From Oxytricha trifallax (lineage: Eukaryota; Ciliophora; Spirotrichea; Sporadotrichida; Oxytrichidae), in assembly GCA_000711775.1 (NCBI GenBank), contig ARYC01000440.1, positions 1 to 64,000 of the forward strand: 64,000 nt of DNA. Direction: 5' to 3'. Both the position numbers and the translations under genes were made by a program. The first letter of the stretch is position 1; each line of letters starts with the position of its first letter. Under the pieces are notes generated by a model that saw only the letters and a program-made list of their open reading frames with translations, was not told where the DNA came from and made no database searches. Positions 1 through 10,349 of the stretch are shown here, in pieces.

Positions 1-411
1 TTTTCGAAAACGAATGCCTTTGCTTTCCATTCTACTTTCACTGCACATTTCTACTGGTTATATGTACGTTATGAACAGTGTAGGGTTGATTTCGCTATTA
101 GGCCCTCGGATTTTTCGATTTTTCCAAAAAGCCAATTTTCAATGAGGCCAGACTCGAAAAGCACTCAAAAGACCCATGGCGGTTCCGCCATTTCTTGCAA
201 GCCTACTTTTTTCACCTTTATATGTTGGTATTAACATAAGCAATGCATTTGAACTGGTTTGCGGGCTGTAGCTCTTTAAATCCACTGGATAAGGGAAGAA
301 GAGAGGTTTTTCTTATAGTAAATTTGAAGAATCCAGTGGTATTTTTTAATAATCCACCTATAAAATTTAAAAATCCAGTATATAATACTATAATCAAAAC
401 TTAAAAATACC
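1..411. other. Left edge of transposon-like region, no gene seen
   Basis: I see no coding frame here. The motif ATCCAGTG or a close variant recurs in both orientations between about 278 and 420, which could be subterminal repeats of the element to the right. The true left end of that element is outside or near the window edge. Confidence 0.35.
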
Positions 412-3400
412 ATGAATCCAGCCCAAGAGCGGGATCAGCTTGCTGAGGTCTCCCCTATAGATTGAAGAATGAAGCCCTGGTAAGCTTTTTTCCTTTACTA
501 AGCACCTATATTAGAGTTAAGGAATGATAATTCAAATGAATAGTTAGCTCAACTTCTTGAGCAGGGTGATCGAATTTTTGAAAATCTTGAAGCCAAGGCT
601 AATATTGATGAGGGCGGCAAAGTATAGGGCATTAAAGCTGAGTACAAGGGAGCCCAAGATAGCGTCAAAATCAATAGAGCAAAGGAATTCCTACATTTAA
701 ACAACTATGATTTGAGTCTCCTGTTGTAGCAGGAGGATTTCAAAGGCTATTAAAAGACATGGGATTTTTAGAACGTTGTGAGAATGTTTATAAACAATAA
801 CAAAAGCAAGAAAGCCAAGAACAGCAGTGATACCAAGTCACTGGCCTCTGAAAATCTTAACCACTCCCTCTCAAACGAGGAAATGAAAGTGAGTGAGTTC
901 CAGACTACTGTGAGCTTAGCAAGTGAATCAATGCAAGCTCCAAGACCCTTACCTTAGCTGTTTATTAACTATGGCTCAATCATTGGCCATGAGATGTTGG
1001 TCAAGCACTTTGAAAGTTTCAAATAATCAAATTATTAATAAAAGGAACAGATCCTTCAAGATATAATGGCCCGCAACACCCAATCACTCTTTTCGTTCCT
1101 TTAGCACTTTGAATGGCAAATGAACCCTAAGTGAACCAAGGGCTCTTCTATTTAATTACAGAGTTGATCTCAAGTAACTAAAAGCTAGACTAAGACTCCA
1201 AGGCTCGTATCTTCTAGGCTGCCCTCAGTTACTATACAGGGGAAAAATATCAGCCAGAAGAGAACTTAATATAAGAAGCAATTCTCTTACTTATAAGGTC
1301 ACCCAATGCTAGACAAGCTATAGGCTTAGCCAACTTGGTCTTTATTACTGAGGCAACATGTCTAAGTAAGCAGCTTGCTATAGTCTTGAAGCTAAACGAC
1401 TCTAATCCAGGCATCATTCAGCTTTTGGCTTAAACATGGCACTACTTTTCAATTGACCCTTAGGTCATCAAACTAATACCAAATTCCTTCTTTATAATGA
1501 ACGTGCCTTTTATTATCTTGCTTAAGCAAGACTGTGGATTAAACCTTATAAGAGACATTCCTGTAGAGTATACAGAGTACTTTGTAAGAATATGTGCCTT
1601 ATGCTCTGCCCCTAACTTAGAGTCTTTAAAAGACTACATATCTTCAACAAGGGCAACCTTCTTATAAAAGCAAGAAGTCATCGACAAAGTCTCAATGGTG
1701 CATTTTATGAAAGGCCTTGCTTTAAGACTGCAAAGCAGAGATCAATAGTGGGTAGGGAAGATTGAACAAATCAGGAAAGTATAGTAGTTGATTGTGAATG
1801 CGCAAGTCGAGAAAAATTGTATAGTTAAGCATTCACACTATTGACAACTGTCTAAACTGTGACTTCTCTGACCTTGATAGAATAATGCAATTGCCAAGGA
1901 CTATGGAAGCCTTCTCTGAAAAGGCTGTTAATGACCTTCTTTAGCTATTCAAGAATGAGAACTTATATAATCAAGTAGCATCCAGATTCAATAGCAGGTC
2001 TCCAGAGGAACTCTTAAGAGTAAGTGCCGAATTAGAAACTTTGGAGTAAAATTTAGGCTTCAAATTCTACTGCTCTCAGTTCTTATGTTTAAACTATATC
2101 TGTGACAACCTTAACAGCAATCACTTCATTCATTCTGGTATTGGCAATGGGAAGACCCTAATATGCATTGCTTTAGCAATCCTTATTGCTCTTAAAACTT
2201 AAAGATCAGTCTTTATACTCAGCAAGAATGAGCACTTAGTGCAAAGAGACTTCAAACGATACTAGAGAGTCATTAAAGCAATGTAGCTTAATTGCAATCT
2301 AAACTTCTTTGCCAAAGATACTGGCAATCTATTTCTACACTTAGCCCTAATTAAAGAAGATGCAAAAGAACAGCAAGGCTGTGAGTGTATGGTAGCAAAG
2401 CTACGTATTAGTGGACGAGTACGATTGGATTATGTTTGATGGCTCTGTTGATACTATAATTAACTCTCTTGAGTACTTTCAGCAAGCTCATAAAGTGATA
2501 GGATTTTCTGGAAGCAATCTCTTTTTTACTGAAGAGAACTGTTTAAAGCTAGCTTTTCAAGCTACACCTGTAGTATTTCCCACTCTTGATAAACTCTAGG
2601 GAAATAAAAAGACTCAATACCCGGATGTGTTTGTGAGCACTAATTAGAGTGATTACTTGGCTAAGATCAAAGAAATTATAATAGAGCAGCTAAGCCAATC
2701 CCCAGTTCTAATAGTGGCTTCAACTAACTATAATGCGATAGAGATAGGCCTTTTGAGATCGGGCTACGACTTCACAAGTTTAAGCAGAGGGCAAGCCGCC
2801 AATATCGAATCCATGATTGAAGGCAGATACTTAATGAAGAATGCGAAAAAGGAATATGGAATATACTTGCTGAATGAAGCTCATGGAAGAGGGACTGACA
2901 TTCAGACGAATGATGAAATCAACTAGAACGGAGGTTCTTACCTCATAATCGCAGATGTCTTCTCTAAAAGGTCTGAAGAGCAGATTATAGGAAGAATTGG
3001 AAGGCTTAATACTAAGGGCAGATGGCAAAGAGTTTTGTATAGACTCAACTCCAAAGATAGTGCTGAGTAGCTTCTTTATGAAGAGTAGAATGAGATCGAC
3101 CTTATATTAGACAAAAAGTTCAATGAAGTATAATTTAATTTGTAAGACAAATAAGAAGCTATTGATATGGATATTATTGATCAAGCAAAGGAGCCCGAAG
3201 TTCCTTCTGAATAGATTATAGCCATCGATCATTAAGTTGCAGTTGTAAAGGCTATAGTGGAGAAGATAGTCGAAAAAGTAGAAAGTTCTTTCATAGGAGC
3301 CAAAAAGGATATCGAGGAAGCAAAGAAGGCCTCTGAAGAGGAAATGAAAACTGAAGCTTTGGCTGAAGAGCCAGACACTCAAAGTAAATTAGGGTTCTAT

Positions 3401-3641
3401 TAACCTTATATCATAGAATTCATTGTAGAGAAGATGAGCCAGAACCCTGTTGCTCTAAGACAAGCCTATTAGTGAAGTTGAGAAGATCTTCAAAAACGGC
3501 GTGAGGCGCCAATATGAGGAGATCACTTAAGAGCCAGGCAGAGAAAGTTCGAAGAGCAAGGAAGGAAAGATAAAGACTAATAAGAGAAGTAGGAAGGCTT
3601 TAGAGAAGGCAGAGCAGATTAAGGACTTAGCTGAAAAGTGA
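412..3641 (+). pseudogene. SecA-like DEAD helicase ORF, decayed, in transposon region
   Basis: A long coding stretch in several successive frames under the Gln code. The last 530 or so residues carry a SecA-type superfamily 2 ATPase: a Q-motif-like KFYCSQF, a Walker A in SGIGNGKT near 2140, a DEAD-like VDEYD near 2412, GFSGS near 2503, HGRGTDI near 2882, then GGSYLI and an RSEEQIIGRIGRL arginine-finger block near 2970. That order and spacing are those of SecA nucleotide-binding domains, and the preprotein-binding insert looks absent. Upstream there is a helical region without recognised motifs. The frame is broken in about three places, so it is probably not expressed. Linkage to the transposase downstream suggests cargo of a germline-limited element, but an independent decayed host gene is possible. 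Confidence 0.5.
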
Positions 3642-3908
3642 GTTATACTTGTAAGGAGGAGTTGCAGAGACAAGTCTTTTAGTGAAACTTACAAGGAGCA
3701 TGAAGAGGTCGAAGAAAGTATGGAAGCCTGGTTGAAGAAGGCTTCAAATTAAAAGAGAAACTTGAATAGTGAAATAGATCATAGGAACCCAAGAGAGGGG
3801 TTAAAAAGAAGATGATTTTAAAGCTTAATTTCTAAAAGAATTCACCATATTCTAACTCTTTCTATTAGTAGTGTTCAGAGAATGGATAAGAATAGAGACC
3901 AGCAGAAG

Positions 3909-4714
3909 TCAAAGGCTGAAGTTCTGCACCTGCTCTTCCAGATTCTGAGAGCCGAAGTCTTGCATAACTTGCTCCTTCATTTTGCGTAAGTCAAGTACTT
4001 CACTTTCCAAGTTATCATGCTCTTGCTTCAGCCTCTTAGTTTCTTATAGAAAGAGCTGCCTGTCTGACTTCAAGTCTGTCTCATAATCTTTCACCTCTTC
4101 AATTTCATCTCTTGTTCTCTTTCTTTTAGATGAGTCCTTCATGAGATTCACAGCTTTGCCTCTCTCAGCTACAAAGGAAATGTAAAGAGAGTAAACTTAC
4201 TGCTGAAGCTGAGGCATCTAGAGAGTGCGTCAACAAATTCAGGTCTCATTTCAATGTCTAGGTCTCTGCTTTGCTCAAGCTTCTCTTTCCGTTAAAGCAT
4301 TGCATCGTGAATCATGTTGGTGACACAGTCGGTGTCTAAGGTATAGAGCAAATCGCAGATCCATTGCCTGTCTAAGTGGACCCAGTCTCGCTCATCAAGG
4401 AGAAAGTTGAGTAGTCTGGGGATGTCGCTCGCATAATCGAGGAAGTCCTGGACTGTAAGTCCCTCTATGTGAGGCACTGGGGACAATTTGACGTCTTCTC
4501 TTCTGATGTACTATGAAGACGGTTACAATTAAGGAGAGATGCTTACCTCCTTCTTTGCTCTTATGATGGACTTGAAGAAGTAAATGTTGGTTGAATCAGG
4601 CTTGGGTAAGAAGGCCCGACAATCCTGGGTGAGAAAGTTGTAGAGCTCTTTCTTGCTTTTGCACTTCTATGCTAGTTCTTAAACATTGATGCCAGTAAGT
4701 TACGCTTGGTTCAT
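3909..4714 (-). CDS. TBE-type 22-kDa ORF homologue
   Basis: Read on the minus strand from an ATG at 4714 the frame gives MNQAQLTGINVQELAQKCKS, then a stretch around FLDYASDIPRLLNFLLDERD and WVHLDRQWICDLLYTLDTD, then a charged coiled-coil tail rich in Lys/Glu ending at TGA 3909. Two GT-AG-like breaks occur (about 4500-4546 and about 4173-4200); the second splices cleanly, the first leaves the frame unresolved. The sequence resembles the small ORF of hypotrich telomere-bearing elements (TBE) as I remember it; its function there is not known to me. It lies opposite in orientation to the transposase, as expected for that family. Identity is from memory and should be treated as probable. Confidence 0.5.
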
Positions 4715-4897
4715 TAAATTCTAATACCATCAGCCGTTTTAAATAGCCAAATATTGGCTCATGAAGACAGCACTGTTACTATAATGAGATAGTCATTTTC
4801 ACTATTATGAAATGCCTTCAGCATGATCTGATTTCCGCATGCGGATTTCCTACCAGCACCAAAGTAATCCATTATTAGGAAATTAAGCACTGAACTT

Positions 4898-5511
4898 ATG
4901 GAATCAAGTTCTAAAAAGAGATAGTCTAAGCTGGTTGAATTTTTCCAATAAGAGGAAGAAGATAAAAGCTCTAGTAGTTCAGATAGTGAGCGAAGCTCAA
5001 GTAGTGAAGCAGATGATGAAAGCAATACTGCAGATAAAGGAACATTACAGTTGCTGATGTTGAGATAGAGACTGTAAGTAAAAGAGAGATGCTAAACTAC
5101 TACTATGATCTGGAAGATTCATTAGAATCTTTGAATTTCAAAGGCTTTATTATTGATCCTAAGGAAACCTATAGAGTAAGTAAACTAGGAGGATTTAAAG
5201 AATCGTTACTAGATAGCCACTAAATATAGACTCTTGGCCAGATCACACTTGAGATCTACACTGACTATACCTAATCAGAATTAGAGCCTTAAGGTATGCT
5301 CCGAAAGAGCCCCTTTAATAGATATGAAGTAATTAGAATAGAAAGTACTAGAGAACCATAAAATGAAAGACTCACTTCCAGTCTTTGGATAGCATACTAA
5401 GCTTTAAGCTATAGTGCCTCGAAGATAACTCAAGATCATGAGGAAAGAAAAGGAGTAGCAGTAAAAAGAGCTAAAGCTGGCTCAGGAATCTCAAAGACTA
5501 AGGATGTCTGA
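4898..5511 (+). CDS. Acidic Ser/Glu-rich ORF overlapping transposase start
   Basis: Starts at ATG 4898 with MESSSKKRQSKLVEFFQQEE, followed by a Ser/Asp/Glu tract, then after one apparent frame change near 5050 a folded-looking part (KREMLNYYYDLEDSLESLNF) that runs into the first 150 bases of the transposase in another frame and stops at TGA 5511. I do not recognise the family. It could be an accessory protein of the element, or part of a larger transposase precursor. Confidence 0.35.
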
Positions 5512-6505
5512 AAAGCTAAATTGCTAGCAGATTATGAAGAGGCTTGGCATTTCATACTATAAGTTAAGAAGGTACCTTAACAATCCCTTAAAAAAAGCGA
5601 ACTTTTGGAATCTTAAGTAAGTTAATAGAGGCAAGTATAAGAAGCTGCACAGCAGAGCTCGCACTCATATAGTGAATATGCTTACTTATGACTAAGTGCC
5701 TATCTAAATATCAGATATACAGAAAAGCTTAGTGTCAAAGATCCAGCTTCAATGTTCAAAGTAGATGATTCGAAGGTTCCTCAAGAATGAACTAATGATG
5801 ACATACAAGTAAGTTAAGTAGATAACGAACCTTCATAACAATAACAGTAGTAAGCTTCAACGTTAGTATGCAGCATAACAATTCATACTCTTTCTAAGTG
5901 AAGGTAGGAGAATTATTAACATAGATGAATCAGTATTGCACTAGACTGATGAAAGAAGAAGAGGCTGGACAGCGCCTTATGTTAAGAATAGAGTTACAAA
6001 ATCTTAGAGGCTTAGTCAAATGAACTTGATTATTGGAGTATCAAGTACTGGAGAGTTGTTCTATACTGTGAACAGGGGAAGAACGAATCAACACTCATTT
6101 ATGTACTTCTTGCGCAAGCTTGCACTTACATTAGATGATATAGATTTGGAGTGGAGAAAGAATACTGTTATCATGATTGATAACGCTCCCTATCACAGAT
6201 CTAAGAAGCAATGGCAAAGTATGACATGCTCAAATTACCACTCATGTTTCTTGGGCCTTATCATTACAGGCTAGCTCCCGCAGAGCTTATGTACTCTTCG
6301 ATTAAGAACAGAGACCTGAATCCTTTGAATACGAAAGCCTAATCAAAGTAAGTTATGATAAGTAAACCCTTATAGAGGCTATTGGGCAGCCTTTATGAAA
6401 GAACTTGGAATGAATATAAGAAGAATAAATCAAAATCTTGTAAGAAGAAGCTACTATCATGTCTTAACTGCTGCTTTGGAATCTATCTCACTTAAAGACT
6501 TGTGA
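5363..6505 (+). pseudogene. TBE/Tc1-mariner-type DDE transposase
   Basis: Begins MKDSLPVFGQHTKLQAIVPR and has a Lys/Gln-rich N-terminal region with helix-turn-helix-like segments, then the catalytic core: NIDESVLHQTDERRRGW (first Asp near 5923), VIMIDNAPYHRSKK (second Asp near 6177) and LAPAELMYSSIKNRDLNPL (Glu near 6280), the third acid of the DDE triad. This is the signature of the IS630/Tc1/mariner superfamily as carried by hypotrich TBE transposons, which take part in and are removed during macronuclear development. Two single-base frame changes after NAPYHR are needed to read through to the likely end (SYYHVLTAALESISLKDL, TGA 6503), so this copy looks inactive. Family assignment is firm, TBE membership probable. 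Confidence 0.75.
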
Positions 6506-7647
6506 CGATAAAAAGAAATTTAAACAAAAGTTAGAAGTAACGCAAATAAAAGTAGGAAAATCAAAATAAAATTTAAGAATACTTAACGCTTTTTTATAAC
6601 AAAAATTTTCATTTAAATCTTATATCAAACTTTTCTTTATAAGACTTAATTCATGAAATTAAGAGTTCTTATAGTTTTATTTCCCATAAAAGCTTATGAT
6701 TTAATAAGCTAACTTTACTATTCATTTGTATTTGAACAAGAAAAAATTTAAATAAAATATAAAATTAATTAAAGAAAATTTCTTATAAGACTTATTTAAT
6801 TTTTCCAAATAAATTATAAATAAATTTATTTCAAGTATTCAATTTCATTGTTAAACTTAAATATGCTTTTTAATTTATAAATAAGTTAATTTAAAATAGA
6901 TTTAAATTTATATTTCAGTTAAGACTTTTGATTATCATAAGAAATTATTTAAAGCTTATTTACTAAAAATATTCAAATAAAATCATTAGAATTTGATAAT
7001 TATACTAGAATTTTTTTTATATAAACTTATAATTTATTTGATAACCAAATTTACATGGATTAAGTATTGCTGAATGATAAATGTAATAGTATTTATCAAA
7101 CAACTAGGCATGATTCCAATTTTTTGAACATTAGAAATCTATATAAATTTACAAGTAAATAATAAGATTATAATAATTAATTAAAGTGGATATTTTTTGA
7201 AAATGCATGATAAAGCATTTATTTTTTAAAATAAAAAATAAAATAAATTTAATTTATTTTAAATTCAAATGGAATTTAAAATTATCCTTAATACCCCTAC
7301 TGGTTCTAGAATGAACCTTAAATGCCCTAAAATTATGTGAAATAAGTTTAAATATATAAAAAATACTTATTTGTGGTGAAGTCCTATTGAGTTAGGCAAA
7401 TGGGAAAATGGCTTACTATTTGGAATAGTAAGTCAATAAAAATAAAACTTAAACTAAAATAAAATTCAAATAAAAAATTTGATTTTAAAATAAATGCCCT
7501 AAAACAAAAACCTCCTCGACTAATGATAAAGTTTTATAAGAACTTTTAAATCAAGTAAATAAATAAAATAATTTACCAAAATAAAATAAATAAATTGTTT
7601 AAAGATTAACCAGTGTCTCTTGCATCGTAGTTATATTCCCCTCAGAA
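6506..7647. other. AT-rich spacer
   Basis: More than 80 percent A/T by eye with homopolymer runs. No coding frame, no clear repeat. It is probably germline-limited DNA downstream of the transposase. Confidence 0.5.
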
Positions 7648-7846
7648 CTTGGTTGTGCCGACCCGAGGGCTTGTGTACATTGTTATCTCAGAGTTTGTTG
7701 TCGCAGCTTCAGTTAGACTGGCTTTAAACCCTAGTCTATGCGACAGCGTAACGTGTAGACCAATCGTTACCCCCTTGAGTGAACACGTTGCTATATGCAG
7801 CTAGCTTGGCCAGCGGGTAGTGTTCTACTAGGGACCAAGATTTTTT
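7648..7846 (+). ncRNA. Structured RNA candidate with Pol III-like terminator
   Basis: A GC-rich island of about 200 bases in very AT-rich DNA. Nested and serial helices can be drawn: CTTGGT (7648) pairs with ACCAAG (7834); GTCGCA (7700) with TGCGAC (7739), enclosing AGACT (7715) with AGTCT (7733); GTAACG (7748) with CGTTAC (7765); GAACAC (7781) with GTGTTC (7820). The outer helix is followed at once by six T (7841-7846), as in RNA polymerase III transcripts. I checked by eye for 5S, tRNA, U1-U6, SRP, RNase P and telomerase RNA features (no C4A4-complementary template) and found none convincing. Class unknown. Confidence 0.5.
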
Positions 7847-9497
7847 GTATACAGTTTTTCCGTTTAGTTTTTTTTAAATTTTTTAACATTTTTTAGGTAT
7901 AATTGGTGATGATTTAGAAATCAGAAAGACTGAAATCTTGTGAGAAATTGTAAATGCAACATATAAATTGGAAATTATCAACAATCAAATCTCATTCCAA
8001 TTCAAGAATCAATTTAAAATTAACATAGAATTTGTTTGCTCAAATTAAAATTCATCAATAAAATCTCAAATATATTTGACTTTGAAGTGAGATAAAATAA
8101 GATTCAATCTAAAATATTTAAGAATGAAAGAAAAATACAAGTAAAAATATCTAAATTGCTCATAATACTCTTATAATTATCAAGGTAAGTATTTATAAAT
8201 TTAAAATATAAATATAAATTTAAAAGGTAATTTTATATTTTTTATATTTATTATTTAGCTATTTTTATGTAATGATAGATAAATGGATTTATAAAATGAC
8301 TATATATTAATGTATGCTATGATATTATTTGTAAGATAAATTATAAGCATTTATATATGATTTATAAATGTAAGTAATTGTAAGAAATATAAATTGATTT
8401 ATAATATCTAAATAATTTAAGTAAACATCAAATTTTATAATATTTAATTTATGTATAGTATAATTGCAACTATTGAATTTTTTATATCATAAATTTTTAT
8501 TTTTAATTTTAAATTTAAATTTAACTTTAGCAATCTAAGATAAATTCTCTAATTTATATATAACAAATTTATAAACGAAAATTTTACTATAACTTTTATA
8601 TTTTATATAGGTACATTTTTATATAATAATTCATCTTTTACTTATATAAGGCATATATTAGAATTAATTTTTTTTTAAATTTTATATTAAGAATTCAATT
8701 CATCTAAGTTAAAAAGAACAAATTTAAAAGTATGCATAGATATAAATACAATTTTAGTTTAGATTATTTCTTATAAATTTTTTTGTTTAAATTTAAATTT
8801 TTTTTTTAAATATTTTTATTTATATTTATAGATATTTGACTTATATTTGAGAATCATCTTTCAAATTTGAGATTTGGAAAAGGAAATTTCCTCAGGAATT
8901 TAGAATTGCAACTATGTCGAATCTGAAATATTTTGAATTGAGTAGACAAATTTATGATTCAAAGTAGATTGCCATCAGATCAATTTGTGAAATTTCTAAA
9001 ATCCAATGTGGAATCCCGACGATCAATTTGTTTCCAATTCACAAATTTCTTAAGATTGATTTCAAAATTTCTTTAAATTCTAAATAAATCTCTCAATATA
9101 AATAAATAAATTCACTATATATAAAAATAGATATAAAAACGATATAAATTGATAATATAAGCTATATTACTTGAGATTCATGAAATTTTAATTTTATATC
9201 TAAATTTTGCTTTAAATATATCAATAAATAAAATAGCTTTATTTTTATGTAATAAAATATGAGTATAAATATATAAAGAGTAAAATAGATAAATTTGAGA
9301 AATAAATTTTACTTGTATACAATATGCTAATTTGAATAAATAATTTGTAATTTATATGTATAAATATATTGTATTTTATATTCATTGTAATTGATTTGTA
9401 ATGTTATATTGATAGTGGATTGTTAAATTTATTTGTTTAAATCGATTAAATTTTAGCTGAATTAAAATAAGCTTAACAATAAATGCTTATAGCCCTT
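7847..9497. other. AT-rich spacer
   Basis: AT-rich. A frame open for about 70 codons around 8860-9070 (WKRKFPQEFRIATMSNLKYF) has no start or recognised family. Otherwise I see nothing. Confidence 0.4.
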
Positions 9498-9514
9498 CAA
9501 AACCCCAAAACCCC
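9498..9514 (+). repeat. Telomere-like CAAAACCCCAAAACCCC block
   Basis: Exactly the 17-base C4A4 form reported at the ends of Oxytricha TBE elements and matching hypotrich telomere repeats. It points inward toward the mini-gene and is paired with the block at 10012. Confidence 0.9.
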
Positions 9515-9556
9515 TGCTCGATTAAACTTGGGATTTGATTGCACTGGTTGGAAATA

Positions 9557-9888
9557 ATGACCTTGGGCAAGAGAGACATGAAGTCTACGCTTTTGCAGGA
9601 ATTTAGAGCTAAAGCAAGTGTACATGAACGAGACTATGGTCCTTTGAATTCCACCATAGTAGTTAAGTTTTAAAATTTAATAGTATTAATAAATTAATTA
9701 AAATTTGAATTAAGGAAAAGAGGGAGGTTCAAAACGAGTGCCCCATGAACCTTGCAAATGACGCAACTCAGCTCACAGATGTCAAAAGTAGGGTAAGGAC
9801 CACATATTCTTCATCTACGCACTGTGCTCTATCCAATGGTAAAGTATGGGACCGAAATAAAATTCGAACTTTTTTCCCACATTACTGA
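9557..9888 (+). CDS. Mini-gene between telomere-like blocks, unknown product
   Basis: ATG 9557 opens MTLGKRDMKSTLLQEFRAKA; the frame is restored by removing 9668-9714 between two TTAAG repeats, giving LNSTIVVKEKREVQNECPMN and ending KIRTFFPHY at TGA 9886. The predicted product is 94 residues, basic, with no membrane segment; I do not recognise it. About 40 bases precede the ATG and 120 follow the stop before the telomere-like blocks, the proportions of a very small nanochromosome. Codon use looks like the other genes here. It could also be a chance frame in a short TBE-related element. Confidence 0.4.
9668..9714 (+). other. IES, pointer TTAAG
   Basis: 47-bp AT-rich insert between direct repeats TTAAG at 9663 and 9710. 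Removal with one repeat keeps the frame of the mini-gene open. The left edge also starts near a GT, so an unusual intron is the alternative. Confidence 0.45.
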
Positions 9889-10011
9889 TCATTGGAAACT
9901 GCACTTTGAAGGCCCTATAATAAGTTAAATTGTGAAGTTTGTAATTTCGCTATTTATCGATATTAAATCATCACTATACCAACTTATAGATTTATCACGC
10001 ATATACGTATT

Positions 10012-10023
10012 GGGGTTTTGGGG
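10012..10023 (+). repeat. Telomere-like GGGGTTTTGGGG block
   Basis: Inverted counterpart of the C4A4 block at 9498, so that both blocks read C4A4 inward from the ends of a 526-bp unit. No further terminal inverted repeat beyond the telomere-like bases is visible. Confidence 0.9.
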
Positions 10024-10349
10024 TATACATATAAATAGACTTTTTAAGGGCAATTTTTATTCTTTATATGCTTTTTTCCAAATACTTTTTTAATCTCAAA
10101 CAGCCCTCTTATGATTGAAATATAATTGATTTTCATCACACATTGATGAAGTTTTCATTACAATAGACAATTGCAATAAATTAATTAAAAATTGTATTTA
10201 TAATTAGGATGTATAAATTAAGACAATTATCTGTTGGCATAACGAGCAAAGGAACAATTCTTTTTCCAATCAATAATTTGATATCCATTACTTTGCAAAT
10301 ATAATATTTATTTATTATCTATATAATTAAATTTAATTCTTTATACAAT
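10024..10349. other. AT-rich spacer before thiamin pyrophosphokinase 1
   Basis: No gene or repeat seen; presumably 5' flank of the next gene and germline spacer. Confidence 0.4.
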
